DNA of 64,000 nucleotides from NCBI RefSeq assembly GCF_932526225.1, contig NC_064041.1, forward strand, positions 3,901,046 through 3,965,045, read 5' to 3'. How positions within the stretch are numbered: the stretch's first letter is position 1; each line of letters opens with the position of its first letter. The DNA comes from Nematostella vectensis (taxonomy: Eukaryota > Cnidaria > Anthozoa > Actiniaria > Edwardsiidae). The notes below the pieces were generated by a model that did not search any database, was not told where the DNA came from, and saw only the letters and a program-made list of their open reading frames with translations. Shown here piece by piece: positions 11,201 to 21,689 of the stretch. The position numbers and the translations under genes are program-made.

Positions 11201-12739
11201 TTCTGCTTATACGACTTGAACATTATATACGTTATGAACATATACATTTTGTGGAGAAATGTTTCGATAGTTTAGATAGGGGAATTGGGCTAAGAAGTCA
11301 TGTGACTTTTTGCATGGCAAATTCAAGCCAAAATAAACCCCAGAAACGGCTGCGGCCTTCACGCCAGACAAGGACGAAAATGTAAAACCTTTCAATAAAA
11401 ATAAAGGTTGGTTCTAACTAGGACGTAAGCGCAAACGGAAGCGCAACACAAGTGTGAATCGGTCAAACATAAGCGCAAGCGCAAGAAAATCAAGCAGTTG
11501 CGTTCTCTTGCGCTTATGTTCTAGTGAGAATCGGAAAACAATGTGCGTTCCGCTTGCGCTTACGTCCAAGTGAGAACCAACCTCAAGCTCTTTCTGGCAA
11601 AGAAATTTTCTGTCAGATTGGTATTTTGCCGTAAAAACCCTGAGCGCGCGTAAGTTTGCCACCAAAAAAGTCACGTGATCTCTTAGCGCAAGTCACCTAT
11701 TGTCAAAATATAAATTCTAAGACAGTGGAAGCATGCTCACCGTTGAAGCTAAATCTTGCGCGCTGCTCGGACAATCTCATCAGGGCACTGAAATCAGCTG
11801 GTTTCGCTAAAAAAAATAGATAGATAATATACAAGGACTTCTTTGCCTACCTCATGCACATCTATTTAACACAGGGTTTCACTTGATAATCCGTGCCGTA
11901 ACCCGCGTTGCCTGATGGTTATCAAATGAAGCTTTAAAAAAAACCAGCCTCGGTTAGTAGAGCTGCATCATCCTTGTTTACGGGGCTCTAACCATTTACC
12001 CGAACAAAAGGCTTTTAAAGACCAGGTTTCATCCCAGTTTACCCATGAACCACTGCGGCTTACGGCACAAAGGAAGATTCAGCGTAAGGGCCAATTGCGC
12101 TGCCATTCATGCTCCCGCACATACCAAGTGACCCAAGGAATCGGCTAATTCAGGCAAGCAACTGAGGACTTTCAATCAAACTACAATCGTCGAAAGTTAT
12201 TTTAAAGTCCCCTTGCAAATGATCCGCGACCAATTGGTCTCTCCGAGTCTATAAAATGCAATACGGGCGAGGCATTTATTAGGCAGGGTTCGTATATTTA
12301 ATATTTATTCTTAGCCGCTTAGTTGAGGAAGGCGCTTATTTGAGCAATTACGATGGGCACCCTCCGTAACATCTAATACTTCATTTCACTTAATATCTAT
12401 AAACCATTGACCCTGCCAGATCGTACAGATAACATTAGCGGATCTGCGGGGGGCTGCCTCTGGGTGATAGGGTATTTGTAAAGATCTCACAAAGTGTTTC
12501 TCGCCATATATTCATAACTGATCTCAAAGTAATTCTCTCCTATCATTTCCCCATCTAGGTGCCTTGTAACAAGAGGCTGCTTACAATAACTAAAGTCTCG
12601 ACCTCGCGAGTGTATACAATGAAATCAATCTCTTTCGGAATATTCGGTCTTTGCCACTCCACATACCTGGTCTCCGTGCCTCCACACAACACAAGCATAC
12701 CGCCACGAACGCAAAAAAGACTAGAAATGCTTTGAGCAT
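5229..12739 (-). CDS. Secreted HExxH zinc metallopeptidase with C-terminal ShKT domain
   Basis: Seven exons on the minus strand: 12667-12739, 11741-11806, 10749-11120, 9963-10120, 8826-9054, 7338-7583, 5229-5350. All junctions are GT-AG and the phases agree (1,1,1,0,1,1), giving 1266 nt and 421 residues. Exon 1 is a signal peptide (MLKAFLVFFAFVAVCLCC). Residues about 60-295 form the peptidase domain, with a conserved-looking block (FYKKYLHAFGIPVVSS), the zinc motif HEFTH at 192-196, and EYFAEGTQSYFD, where Glu244 is a candidate third zinc ligand. I recall this arrangement (HEFxHxIH, later EYFAEGxQSWF) from uncharacterised bacterial and fungal secreted proteins. A Pro/Thr linker with PPVTQ repeats follows (about 311-380), then a six-cysteine ShKT domain (Cys 386, 393, 402, 413, 417, 420). 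ShKT modules commonly trail secreted cnidarian peptidases and need not mean a venom role. Substrate unknown. Confidence 0.85.
5351..7337. other. Intron 6 of the metallopeptidase gene
   Basis: This intron of about 2 kb holds GGGGGCTTATTT-type dispersed repeat fragments (5430-5520, 5725-5765) and the repeat at 6125-6395. No further coding exon is needed, because exons 6 and 7 join in phase. Confidence 0.6.
6125..6395. repeat. Dispersed repeat, second copy at 58040-58250
   Basis: Long stretches match a segment in the stomatin gene about 52 kb away (CAAGGAAACTTCAAAATAA, CGCCATTGAGCGGGAGCAT). Divergence is moderate, so this is an old dispersed element of unknown class. Confidence 0.8.
7345..7450 (-). 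repeat. 15-bp coding repeat (PPVTQ) in metallopeptidase exon 6
   Basis: On the minus strand the exon encodes consecutive PPVTQ pentapeptides, about five clean copies plus variants, in the linker between the peptidase and ShKT domains. Confidence 0.85.
7640..7815. repeat. GAT-rich imperfect microsatellite
   Basis: Runs of GATGATGAT and TGATGGTGATG variants in intron 5 of the metallopeptidase gene. Confidence 0.75.
8060..8795. repeat. 21-bp minisatellite in intron 5, next to a splice donor
   Basis: About 35 units with core CACCCTACCGTTATCCACCTA. A unit length divisible by three keeps frames open on both strands, which is why long HLHPTVI and ITVGCR frames appear; they are not genes. On the minus strand the array begins about 30 bases after the exon 5 donor, and the donor-proximal sequence (GTAATGGTAGTGTAGG) resembles the unit (ATAACGGTAGGGTGTAGG). 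Confidence 0.92.
9080..9145. repeat. GACA/GACG and GGGA microsatellite
   Basis: Short runs of GACAGACAGACGGACGGACG followed by GAGGGAGGGAGG. Confidence 0.8.
9164..9703. mobile_element. Foldback/MITE element with about 47-bp inverted ends
   Basis: The left end (9172-9220, CACGAGGTTCCGCTATAAAA...) is the near-perfect reverse complement of 9648-9696. The interior is AT-rich and non-coding. It lies in intron 4 of the metallopeptidase gene. Confidence 0.85.
10517..10660. mobile_element. Hairpin MITE in metallopeptidase intron 3
   Basis: The ends are inverted (TACCCTGCGTAGCAAGCG against CGCTTGCTACCCA), with an inner inverted pair GAATATGGCCGCGC and GCGCGGCCATATTC. A fragment of the same terminus occurs near 39722. 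Confidence 0.75.
11405..11583. mobile_element. Hairpin MITE, AGGTTGGTTCT family
   Basis: About 179 bp with inverted ends (AGGTTGGTTCTAACTAGGAC against GTCCAAGTGAGAACCAACCT) and a long imperfect self-complementary interior rich in AAGCGCAAGCGC. A second, truncated copy lies at 32197-32310. This one is in intron 2 of the metallopeptidase gene. Confidence 0.88.
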
Positions 12740-15677
12740 GTTGGTGTGGGTTCTCCAGTAGTCTAAGAGCTTGGTGATTTCTATGGACCTTTATAATGCG
12801 TGTTTGTAAGCGCAGCTGACGCCCACGGGCCGGCCGCTCTCGGGTTACTTCGCCTAATTTACGTCAACACAACTGAGTCTACATGATCGGATTACTTAAG
12901 TCGGCGTTGAGCCACAGCAGCGACTCCATCGGGGTGTATCATCAGTGAAGAAAAGAAAGTTTACTTTAGACAATAGCTAGATCTCCATCGGGGCTTGTAT
13001 CAACAATGAAGAAAGGAAAGCTTAACGCTATTAACCTTGCTAAAGCAGCTGGGTTTATACCGTTAATGGACACACTTATGCATGTTTGGTTACTTGAGAT
13101 GCTCTTTAATTTACTGTTTGTATCCGGGTGTCAACTTCCTGGCAAGTGCGATGTCCATCTAGAACAAGTTCCGCTTCACGTACCGGACCGGAAGTCCTGA
13201 CTCGGACACCCTTATTTGGATATAGCCAGTGTCTCGGTCTCTCCTACGCAGTCGTTCTGACCTCTGCCAAACTGTCGGGCAGGTTTTGGCTAGTGCGTCG
13301 GGAGCAGTTCTCGCGCCACGGGGTAGTAGCTCAGATACGCAACGTAACTTGACCAAGGGAGCACGGCAAAATGTATTCCTATTTAACGCGTGATTGATAT
13401 TTAAAATCAACACGTCATGTGTGCTCGTTTTGTAAGGGGAGTTATCTGTTGCGCTGTTGGGGGTGTGGGACTCGGATTACTAAAGTGGATTATGTTTGTC
13501 AACAGGGTCTTTGTTCGTATATTGCCCGAATCCTTTCCGAGGATCGAGAGTTACAGTATAGAAAAATATAGGGGAGTGAAACTGTGGTGGGCGTGATGGC
13601 TCTAAGCCAATCAGAACCGCAGTCTTGGAGGTGTGTCTTCTCCCTAGTAGTTTCCTTTGAGATATTTCGAGTCAAATCAGAGACGCAAGTATATAAGGCC
13701 ATTACAAATAACCTAGCCATGCCGCGAAGACGGACCACAAAGCAATTTAAAGGATAATTTTTCGCTTCGCTTACTTACTCTTCGTTTCGTTGTGTCAGAG
13801 TATTTATCCTGCGTAGCGGCCCAAGGTACACAGGCTACAGAGTATTCGCCTCACTGTCGCTAGACTAGGAATAGCGTTGTCCGTTCGTTCGCACTAGTCG
13901 CAAAATACTCGGTAAGCTTCGTCGACGTCAAGTTCATTTCCAGGCAAAAAGGGCAAATGTATTCAATATTCTTCAAGGAAATCAAGCTGATAACTGAATT
14001 GCAAAATTGGAAACCAAAGAAACGTACAATGGAGAACACTCAAATAGTGAGCGCGTGGTAAGAAATACATGAAAACCCCACAAAGCTTCCAGAACGCGAA
14101 AGAAAAAAATATCACGCTCTCGTGAAAGTTCAAACGACCTCAGATAGTAAACAGAGTCTATGGTATTCGTGCTGTTGCTGTTTCGAGCGTTAATTAATTT
14201 TGAATCTGAGTTTGAATACAGGCGCACTAGAAGTTTGAATAGAGCGCGCGGATCAGGCTGCAATTTGGCATAGCAACAATGTTTGGCATAGCAACATCAC
14301 AGTCTTACCAACCTCTCAGTCAGTCTCCAGTCAACCCCAGTAACTAGCTCGATTATTTTCACGATTGATCACCTCCTGTAATTGTCCTATAATTGTCTTA
14401 TATCCTAGAATAAAGGTCACAATAAACTCTCATTGCTTTGTGATGTGTATTTATTCAGAATAAGCGGTATTTCTAACGTTTGAGCAGTCGAGGGTTCCAC
14501 ACTACTATAGTACCCAATTTGCTATCTCATACAGTTAAAAATTGCTTCAACCACACCCAATGGGTGTAGAATTGATGTTGAATACACCAAAAGTGCTATC
14601 CGGATTTTGCACCTGCCCCCCCCCCCCCCCCCCTGGTCTAGAACAATGGAGCCCGTAAGACTACATGGTACAGTAAAGATGTATAAAGGGATAAAGCAAA
14701 CCCAAGAAATATCCATTTAGATTCAAGCTGGAAAACACAGGTTAGGAAACTATCGCTTTAATATGTTCTTTCAAATACATATATTTATAAAGATGATACA
14801 GGAATTGATTTATCAAAACATTAAAACTGTTTTCCCCTTAAAGCATGCTTAGTGCATATTAAGTGTTACTAATACAATATACAATGATTGCATAAAAAGT
14901 TACAAATAATATACACGGTAAAAATTACACACTAAGAATTCTCATGTGTGTAAATTTGTGACTTCTAAAATGTCATATTTATTTACAAGAACTTATAGAT
15001 CCACAGATATAATGTCCAAAAGTATCCTGTTTGCTACCCATAAATACATAAGAATACAGTGGCAGACCCAGGGGGGTCGATGGGTCCACTACCCCTCCCC
15101 CTTTGGGCTAAAGGATGTTGGAGAAATGTTAGGGAGCAGAAATCCTCCTTCTGTCATTTTTAACATGTTGGAAACCCCCTCTTCTTTAAGAAACCCTGGA
15201 TGCTTCCCTGAGCTTGGTTACTTAGTTACTGCTGTAATATAAAAAAAATATATTGTTCTTTTGAATAAATGTTATAAAAACACTTATTACAGAAAAAAAG
15301 GGTTTTATGTTTATCAAGTGTTTGCAGACTAGCTGAGGAAGGCTGCGCAGGAGACTAGATCATGCCTAATTCCTAAGAGTGTACGGCGCCATAGCTCTAT
15401 TTGCCTGGCTTAGACTAGTACTTGCCTCCTTTAGTGCCTTTTATCAAATGGTACTTTCTACTCTAAGTCTTCTAGTTATCAGGGAAAGGTTTGTTTGCTC
15501 TTAGTGTATCCTTAGTACATTGCACATTAGTGTAGTGGAACAGATTAAAAGATTGCACCATGGTACAGGTTAAAAGATCTAAAATCAGGTAGTTCTTTGT
15601 GACACGCCTACCCCTATATATACAAGCCCTAGGCAACATGCCTACCCCTATATATGCAAGCCCTAGGCATACTGTTA
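12740..15677. other. Intergenic region between metallopeptidase 5' end and CENP-A 3' end
   Basis: No gene recognised. It should contain the metallopeptidase promoter just above 12740. It also holds a poly-C run near 14617-14633, a GGCAGACCCAGGGGGGT repeat fragment near 15060, and a 32-bp direct repeat at about 15605-15670 immediately beyond the CENP-A stop codon (CCTACCCCTATATATRCAAG). Confidence 0.5.
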
Positions 15678-18600
15678 TCACCCAAGCCCAGCATCTTGTC
15701 CTCGTATCCGCCTAGCAAGCTGGATATCTCTCGGCATTACGGTTACACGCTTGGCGTGAATCGCACACAGATTTCTGTGTAAAGTCAAGGAATATCACTC
15801 TCATTTTACACTGTTGTTTGATTCCAGAAAATATCCATACCCCCAGGGAGTGAAATGGAAAAGCAGAGGGTGTTGGTGTCTTTCATTGCTGATTTCTGTT
15901 TGTTCAAAACTTTACCGTTGTTAGTTTTCATACAAACATTGCTGAAGTTTTAGCCTAGGTTGCTGATAACTCAGCGAGGGCTAAAACTCATGTAATCATA
16001 AAGGTCAATATAATCAGCCCCAAAGGTAAAAAAAAACTTTGATTTCAATTTCACAGGCTTATGGAGGTTTTTAGTTAAAAAGTGTTACATATATCAGGGA
16101 AGTATAAGGAGATGGAATGGCAACTGCATAAATTAAACGATTTCACACATTCTATGTTTGTTTTGCTTTGTTAATTTGAGTTTTCGAAATTGATTTTAAC
16201 TTTTTTGCATTGCTCATTGAATATGATATATTACACACAAATAACAAAATAGGTCGATGATGCATCCAAAGCTTCTTAATTTAAAAATCAGGGCCTGGTA
16301 AAGATAGTTTTCACTGCAAAATGTGTACCGATGCTTGTAGTGTGAGTTTCCCTGTGATCGCTTTGTTGTAGTGCGGCCGGGCCATACAGAGCATCAAAAT
16401 TTGTCATTGAATTTCAATATTTTACACACAAAACAACAAAATAGGTTGATGGCAATATACCTAAAGGAAAAATGTGTACCAATGCTTGTAGTGAAATGCA
16501 CGAAACAAACATTTCAAACTGCTGTAGAAAATCAGAGTGCACCATTCGCCTTTAATATATTCAGTTGCGATTCCATTTCCTTACACTTCCCTGCATTTAT
16601 GAATCTAAGGGAAAAAACATCTCTCCATATTGAATCTTATTCTACAAACAAAACAAAACAATATAGCATAAAAAATCATGGAAAAATAATACTGAAAGGA
16701 TACGCATCTTCAAATAATCTTACAAGAAATGCCTCAGCTGCCTGCAAGGAAATCAGTAACAAAAATTAGAAGCGAGTGAAGCAAGGGTTTTCCCTTAGCA
16801 CCAGCATAGTTTTTAGTTCTTTGTGACAGGGTTTTCACTAAAGATTTCCCAAACAATGGCCATAATTTCTAGTCTTTTTAGGAGACAGGGTTTTTTCACT
16901 GAAGATTTCCCTTAGCATAATTCCTAGTCTTTTTATGTGTTTACCTCTTGTAATGCCATTAATGCAGCAACTTGCCATCTCAGCTCTGATGTCGTATAGA
17001 ACCTATCTGCGACTTCTTTCACCTAAACCAACAAAAAAAGTTTAAGGTAAAATTATGCGAGTTTTAATTTTCCATAGATATAAATCCGTTTCTACAACAC
17101 TTGCACATATATATACCACTGGACTTGTCATTTACACAATCCTTGCAGGTTCACTTAAAGCGAAAGAGACCAAAAAGAGTCTGTAGGGTTTTGAAGGCAA
17201 AGTTTCAAGTTTTGCCTACAATCTTGTGCTGCAAAGACCTGTTGCACTAGAAAAATAAGCCATTTTAAACCAGCCCAAGATATTTTAATTCTTTAAAATA
17301 CTGTTTCTTATTGAGAAAACAAATTCCCCATAAGTTTCAGTGGAATGTACTCTTATACACCATGATATTTGTCATCTCATGATAGAATTTACTGCAGTAT
17401 CACTCAACATTGCCCGCCTTGTGACTCCACAACATTTTAATCACAAGGTGACGAAATATGAAGAGGTGTATCAGTATTTGTACATACCAAAAAAAATTAT
17501 GGGAAATTTGTTTAATACACACTAATTTACCAAGGAATTCCAATATGGAATCACAACTTCTGGACAAATATTTGATTTGTGTCAACTTTTTACAATGTAC
17601 TATATGGTCTCCATCTCTAATATCCAAACCCTGCAATACCCACCCCCGTACAACAACTGTACAAGGATCTAAGATTATAAGGAGGACGTTTTTTTCCTTT
17701 GTACACAGTAAACAACCTACCACTCGCATGAAGGGGGCTTTCCTCAGAAGAAGATGGGTGGTCTTTTGGTAATACTTTATCTCCATTAAAGCCCTTGTTC
17801 CTGGTCTGAATCTTCTTGCTGTAGGGCATAAACATAACAAGAAATTTGTTAAATTATCAAGATCCCGAAATGATAACTATGTCACAACAAATTTTATTCT
17901 TTTGGCATTATGTATACGATAGTAAGTAGGGATGGTGGAAGGCAAAATTTTGCAATTTCTCGGTTCAAAGGACAGCGAAACTGCCTACAATAACCTTATG
18001 TTTTTTTTCATCATTTAAGAGCTCCAAGAATTATTTGGGTAATTACTCTTTAGTCGTGGCCGGTCATAAAACAAACAAAAAACAAAAAAAAACAAGTGCA
18101 CAGTCGATTTACCCCCCTGCAAACAGTAACAGTACCCACGCAGATTTAGGATAAACAGTGGATAAAATCTTGCTTCCATCTCGGCGATCAATGGCTTGTA
18201 TTCACCTAATGCACATATGAGACCCGTAGAATTATATATTTTATACGATTCCATTGGTGAAGTATTTGTAGCGGAGCCAGCGCGGCCATAGGCCGCGCGC
18301 GGAGCTCCATAGGTATAGAAATATGGTATAACTATGCGACTTGGTTTTGTGGTCATTGCGCGGGTACCCTGTGGTGTCACTCGCCAGCCAGCCAGCCAGT
18401 CAACCGCGCAACTCCCAGGCCTCACTCGGCCCCGTAATGGCGGCTAAATACAAGCACAGAGCAAGGGAAAAGTTCTTGTCATGCGTTGATTATTTCTTTT
18501 TGCCTCAAATTTTGTGACTTAAGGATAAAGTCAATTAGAGGAGATCTACTAACATTCAATCACGCCAAGATTTATGTAAGGATATGTCTGGTTTTTGCTA

Positions 18601-21289
18601 GTAAATTTAAGTAAGTAATAGTTCACATTAAAAAGCGAACAAAACCACAAAAAAGCGACAAAATTCAAGGTGAGTTTCAGACGACTATTTCTTTTGTCTA
18701 TTGAGGATATGACAGTTATTGGGCTTTTTGTTGTCCTTTTTGTTTGCTTTGAGAATGAGCATAACACATTTTGTTTTGACATTCTTTGTTCTATCTTTAT
18801 TCTTGATTCTGTTGAAATATTTCATAAAGGCTAACCAATATCGTGTTGCATTTGTCATATACAGACCGTCCTTGTCTTTATATCCTGTGCTCTTAGTCCT
18901 AAGAAGATACATATCCTTAGAAGATACAGCAACTTTTTCAACTTACAAGAGAAATTTTCCTTACCGAGGATAAAAACAAAACAAAATTCAACCCCTGTTG
19001 CCAATATGTATTGTTATTGTCTGCATCTTACATCTCATGTGTTTATTATTATTTTTTCAAATATTTGTGAAAATTAGTCAGATTATAAATGTCTTGATGA
19101 AAAGATTGTTTTGAAAGAAATGTTACTCTTTTATGAACCAGGGACTACCTGAGGGCCAAGATGAATGCTAAAGACTGGAAGACATGAGAATTAAAAATCA
19201 TGTCTTGAAGAGAATAGTAGGATGTTCTTATTCACTATTTGATACCCCCACAAACATGGTCCCAGGAAAGGGTGGGGGATTAAACTTTAATAAAAGCCTG
19301 TTTCCAAGTTAAGAGTCAAAAACAGTCAATACCACCACCCCTCTTGATATATTCTGGTTAAAAAGTAATCTAAAACCCCACAATAACCCCTGACTTCCCC
19401 AGGACCATAAGGGAGGGGGCTCAAATGACTAGGGCATTACCATGTGATTCAGCAGTACACACTCAGTAGGTTTTTTTTAGAACAAGATACTTATATTATA
19501 TAAAACTAAAAACAAACTTTTGCTTTTAAAATAATAAATCTGTATCTTTATTAACCTAAAGATAATGGAAAAGGGGATATTTTAGGAAAGTACTGAATAT
19601 AATTATCACATTATTGTTATTATATTTTCTTTTCAAACATTTAAAGAAGAGTCATATTTATTCCTTTCCTTCTCCATGTTGACTATTTTTATGCAATTGA
19701 TGCTCTTTGCTATTTCCCCTCTACACCAAAAATAAATTAATAAACAGATTTGAATTTTAAATTAGAAATTTTCATTTAGTACTTTCACTTATATCTTCTT
19801 TTTAGGATTTCCTTTCCTTTTCCATTACATTTATTTTAAAGGTTTAGATTTATTTCATTGGAATGGTTGGATCCAGGGTTTCTAAAAACACCAAAATATA
19901 ATGCATTACTGGATGTATATTTGTAGATATTAATTCCCATGGGGATGAAAATCACCACTTAAAATGGTACATTAAAACTTCAGTATTGCATCTTATCTAA
20001 AATTGTGTCTGACACTATATTCTATCTTTGAAATCCTGTTTCATCCATTACTTGTTCTTTGCAAGGACCAAGCTTGTTAGAATGTAGCTTTACAAATGTA
20101 CATTGATGAAACTTTTATTATGAAAAGGGTTTTTTAGGGAAAGATACTTAAATTTTATAACACTAGCAACAACCTTGTTCTTTTTCAATAATAGAATTCT
20201 GTTCACATAGCTTGGATAGCATAGACATGGCCTGTTTAGAGGCCTGTGGTGATGAAAGGGTTAAGATAATGGGAAAGGGGAAATGTCAAGAAATGCTCAA
20301 TCAAATTATTTTCATTACTGTTATATTTTTTTCAACAAACCTTTCAAGTTGAGTCAATTCCCTTTATATCTCCTCCCCCGTCGACTATTTTTTAGTCAAT
20401 TGATATTCTTCCCTTCCTCTCTACCCCAAACATAGATCAATAAAAGGGTTTGGTTTGAAATTAGAAGTTAGCATTTTAGCACTGTCAGTGATGCCTTAGA
20501 TGTTTTTTTTTTTAGGATTTGCTTCCAAAATCAATTTGTTTTTTCTTCATTGCATTCATTTTGGAGTAGGCCACCAACAACAAGGCCACTATATGGTAAA
20601 TGGTGGGTGCACAAATATGTAATGCATGAAAGGAGATATATTTTTGGATTTTAATTTCCAGACATTTTTCTGAATATTCGGTCCAATGAAGGGGAGAATC
20701 GCCACTAAATCAATACATAAAAATTACAGTATGGCATCTAAACAGTCTAAATATATTATTTCAAATCTGTGGAATGCTGTTACATCCATGACCTATTCTG
20801 CACAAGGGCAAAGCTTGTCGGAGTATTGTTTTGATTAAAAAAATATATTTATAAACTTCTATGATGGGACATAAGAATTTACCATTAGACTCTTGACAAC
20901 TTTGACAGCCATATTCACACCAGGAATTGTGTTTGTTAACTTTGATGTACTGTATAATTTAAATTATTGAATAAGGCCTGGATCCATTTGGTTGGTACAA
21001 TGAATAAATCTCAGTAGAGAGCAGGATCCTAGATCCCCCAAAAATACCTCAATCAGTCAACACAGAAGGTGTTCAATGCTGGCTCCGCTTTTAGGCAGTG
21101 CCTAAATCTATATATTAAGTTAACTAAATAATGCTTTTAAAGCTTGAAATAATCACCTTTTCTTGGACTGCTCGGCGTTCGGCCATGACTTGCCCCCGAA
21201 GCAGGACTTCTTGGTTTGCTGGAGTAATGCACCGGGTCCCGTCTTACGGGACTCGAACTTCTACCTCCCGAAGACTTTACACGAACCAT
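15678..21289 (-). CDS. CENPA: Centromeric histone H3 variant CENP-A (cenH3)
   Basis: Five minus-strand exons: 21157-21289, 17721-17818, 16945-17022, 16704-16741, 15678-15774, totalling 444 nt and 147 residues. The N-tail is Ser/Pro/Arg-rich and unlike canonical H3. The histone fold is clear: alphaN and alpha1 ([20 protein letters not shown]), loop 1 ([11 protein letters not shown]), alpha2 ([19 protein letters not shown]), then [20 protein letters not shown]. Loop 1 is two residues longer than in H3 (FKTDLRF) and has Trp where H3 has Phe, both hallmarks of CENP-A. The protein replaces H3 in centromeric nucleosomes and specifies kinetochore position. The start is the ATG at 21289, with an in-frame TGA just upstream. 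Introns 1-3 are U2-type; intron 4 is U12-type. The carrier gene starts about 400 bp away on the other strand. Confidence 0.93.
15775..16703 (-). other. U12-type GT-AG intron in CENP-A
   Basis: Read on the minus strand, the donor is GC/GTATCCTTTC, matching the U12 consensus RTATCCTTT. The 3' end is TTCCTTGACTTTACACAG, where TTCCTTGAC is a near-perfect U12 branch-point motif with its A 10 bases before the splice. It interrupts the histone fold between FED and [10 protein letters not shown]. Confidence 0.88.
17819..21156. other. CENP-A intron 1 (3.3 kb) with an old tandem duplication
   Basis: No coding exon seen inside. Segment 19480-20040 and segment 20140-20830 are diverged copies in the same order (shared landmarks: GATACTTA...ATAA, AATGGAAAAGGGGA, TTGACTATTTTT, CCCCTCTAC). 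A GC-rich patch at about 18265-18440 may be a transposon relic. Confidence 0.55.
19230..19439. mobile_element. ACTAGTCATTTGA-family element, short copy
   Basis: Inverted ends resemble those of 21831-22434 and 32327-32855: one end CCCCACAAACATGGTCCC, the other AGGACCATAAGGGAGGGGGC followed by CAAATGACTAGGGCA. No coding capacity. Confidence 0.65.
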
Positions 21290-21689
21290 TATGCATCATA
21301 AAAATCTAAACATTCTGTAAAATATATGTTTACAAATTAAATATCTATCGACTTGAAAGGACGCCACTAAAGACGCTACAATACTACCAGCCGATAAAAC
21401 GAGTGTTCTGATTGGTCAAATTTAATTATATGAAGATGAGCCAATCGAATTAGTTTTTAGAAAGGTTGCTGGTTATCACTTTCTTCCCGCGCTTTTAGAG
21501 ACTCACAATACGGCACACTTGATTGGCTCTCTAATATATCCAATTAAAAACTCTATCTTATTTGAACCATGTTGACCGCTGACCTAATAATCAAAGCTTC
21601 ACGTGGTGTTGTTCTTTCCGCTCTTGTCTGTTTCCGTTTCTTCCAGAACCCTTGAACTGTCGAGGATCAATGTCCTTATAAAGATAAGA
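21290..21689. promoter_or_regulatory. Shared divergent promoter of CENP-A (-) and the SLC25 carrier (+)
   Basis: Only 400 bp separate the two start codons. Several CCAAT boxes occur in either orientation (ATTGG 21411-21415, CCAAT 21441-21445, ATTGG 21522-21526, CCAAT 21540-21544). A TTCCCGCGC E2F-like string lies at 21484-21492 and a TTTGAA (CHR-like) site at 21561-21566. Such sites are common in promoters of cell-cycle genes including CENP-A, but all are short and could arise by chance. Confidence 0.55.

Noticed and set aside
18015..18425. Minus-strand 136-codon frame in CENP-A intron 1
   Set aside because: Low-complexity C-terminal half from an A-rich tract and a GC-rich transposon-like patch; no recognisable domain.
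21253..21283. tRNA-like T-arm (AGAAGTTCGAGTCCCG) on the minus strand
   Set aside because: It is coding sequence of CENP-A exon 1 (GRSSSPVRR) and no matching acceptor stem or D-arm surrounds it.
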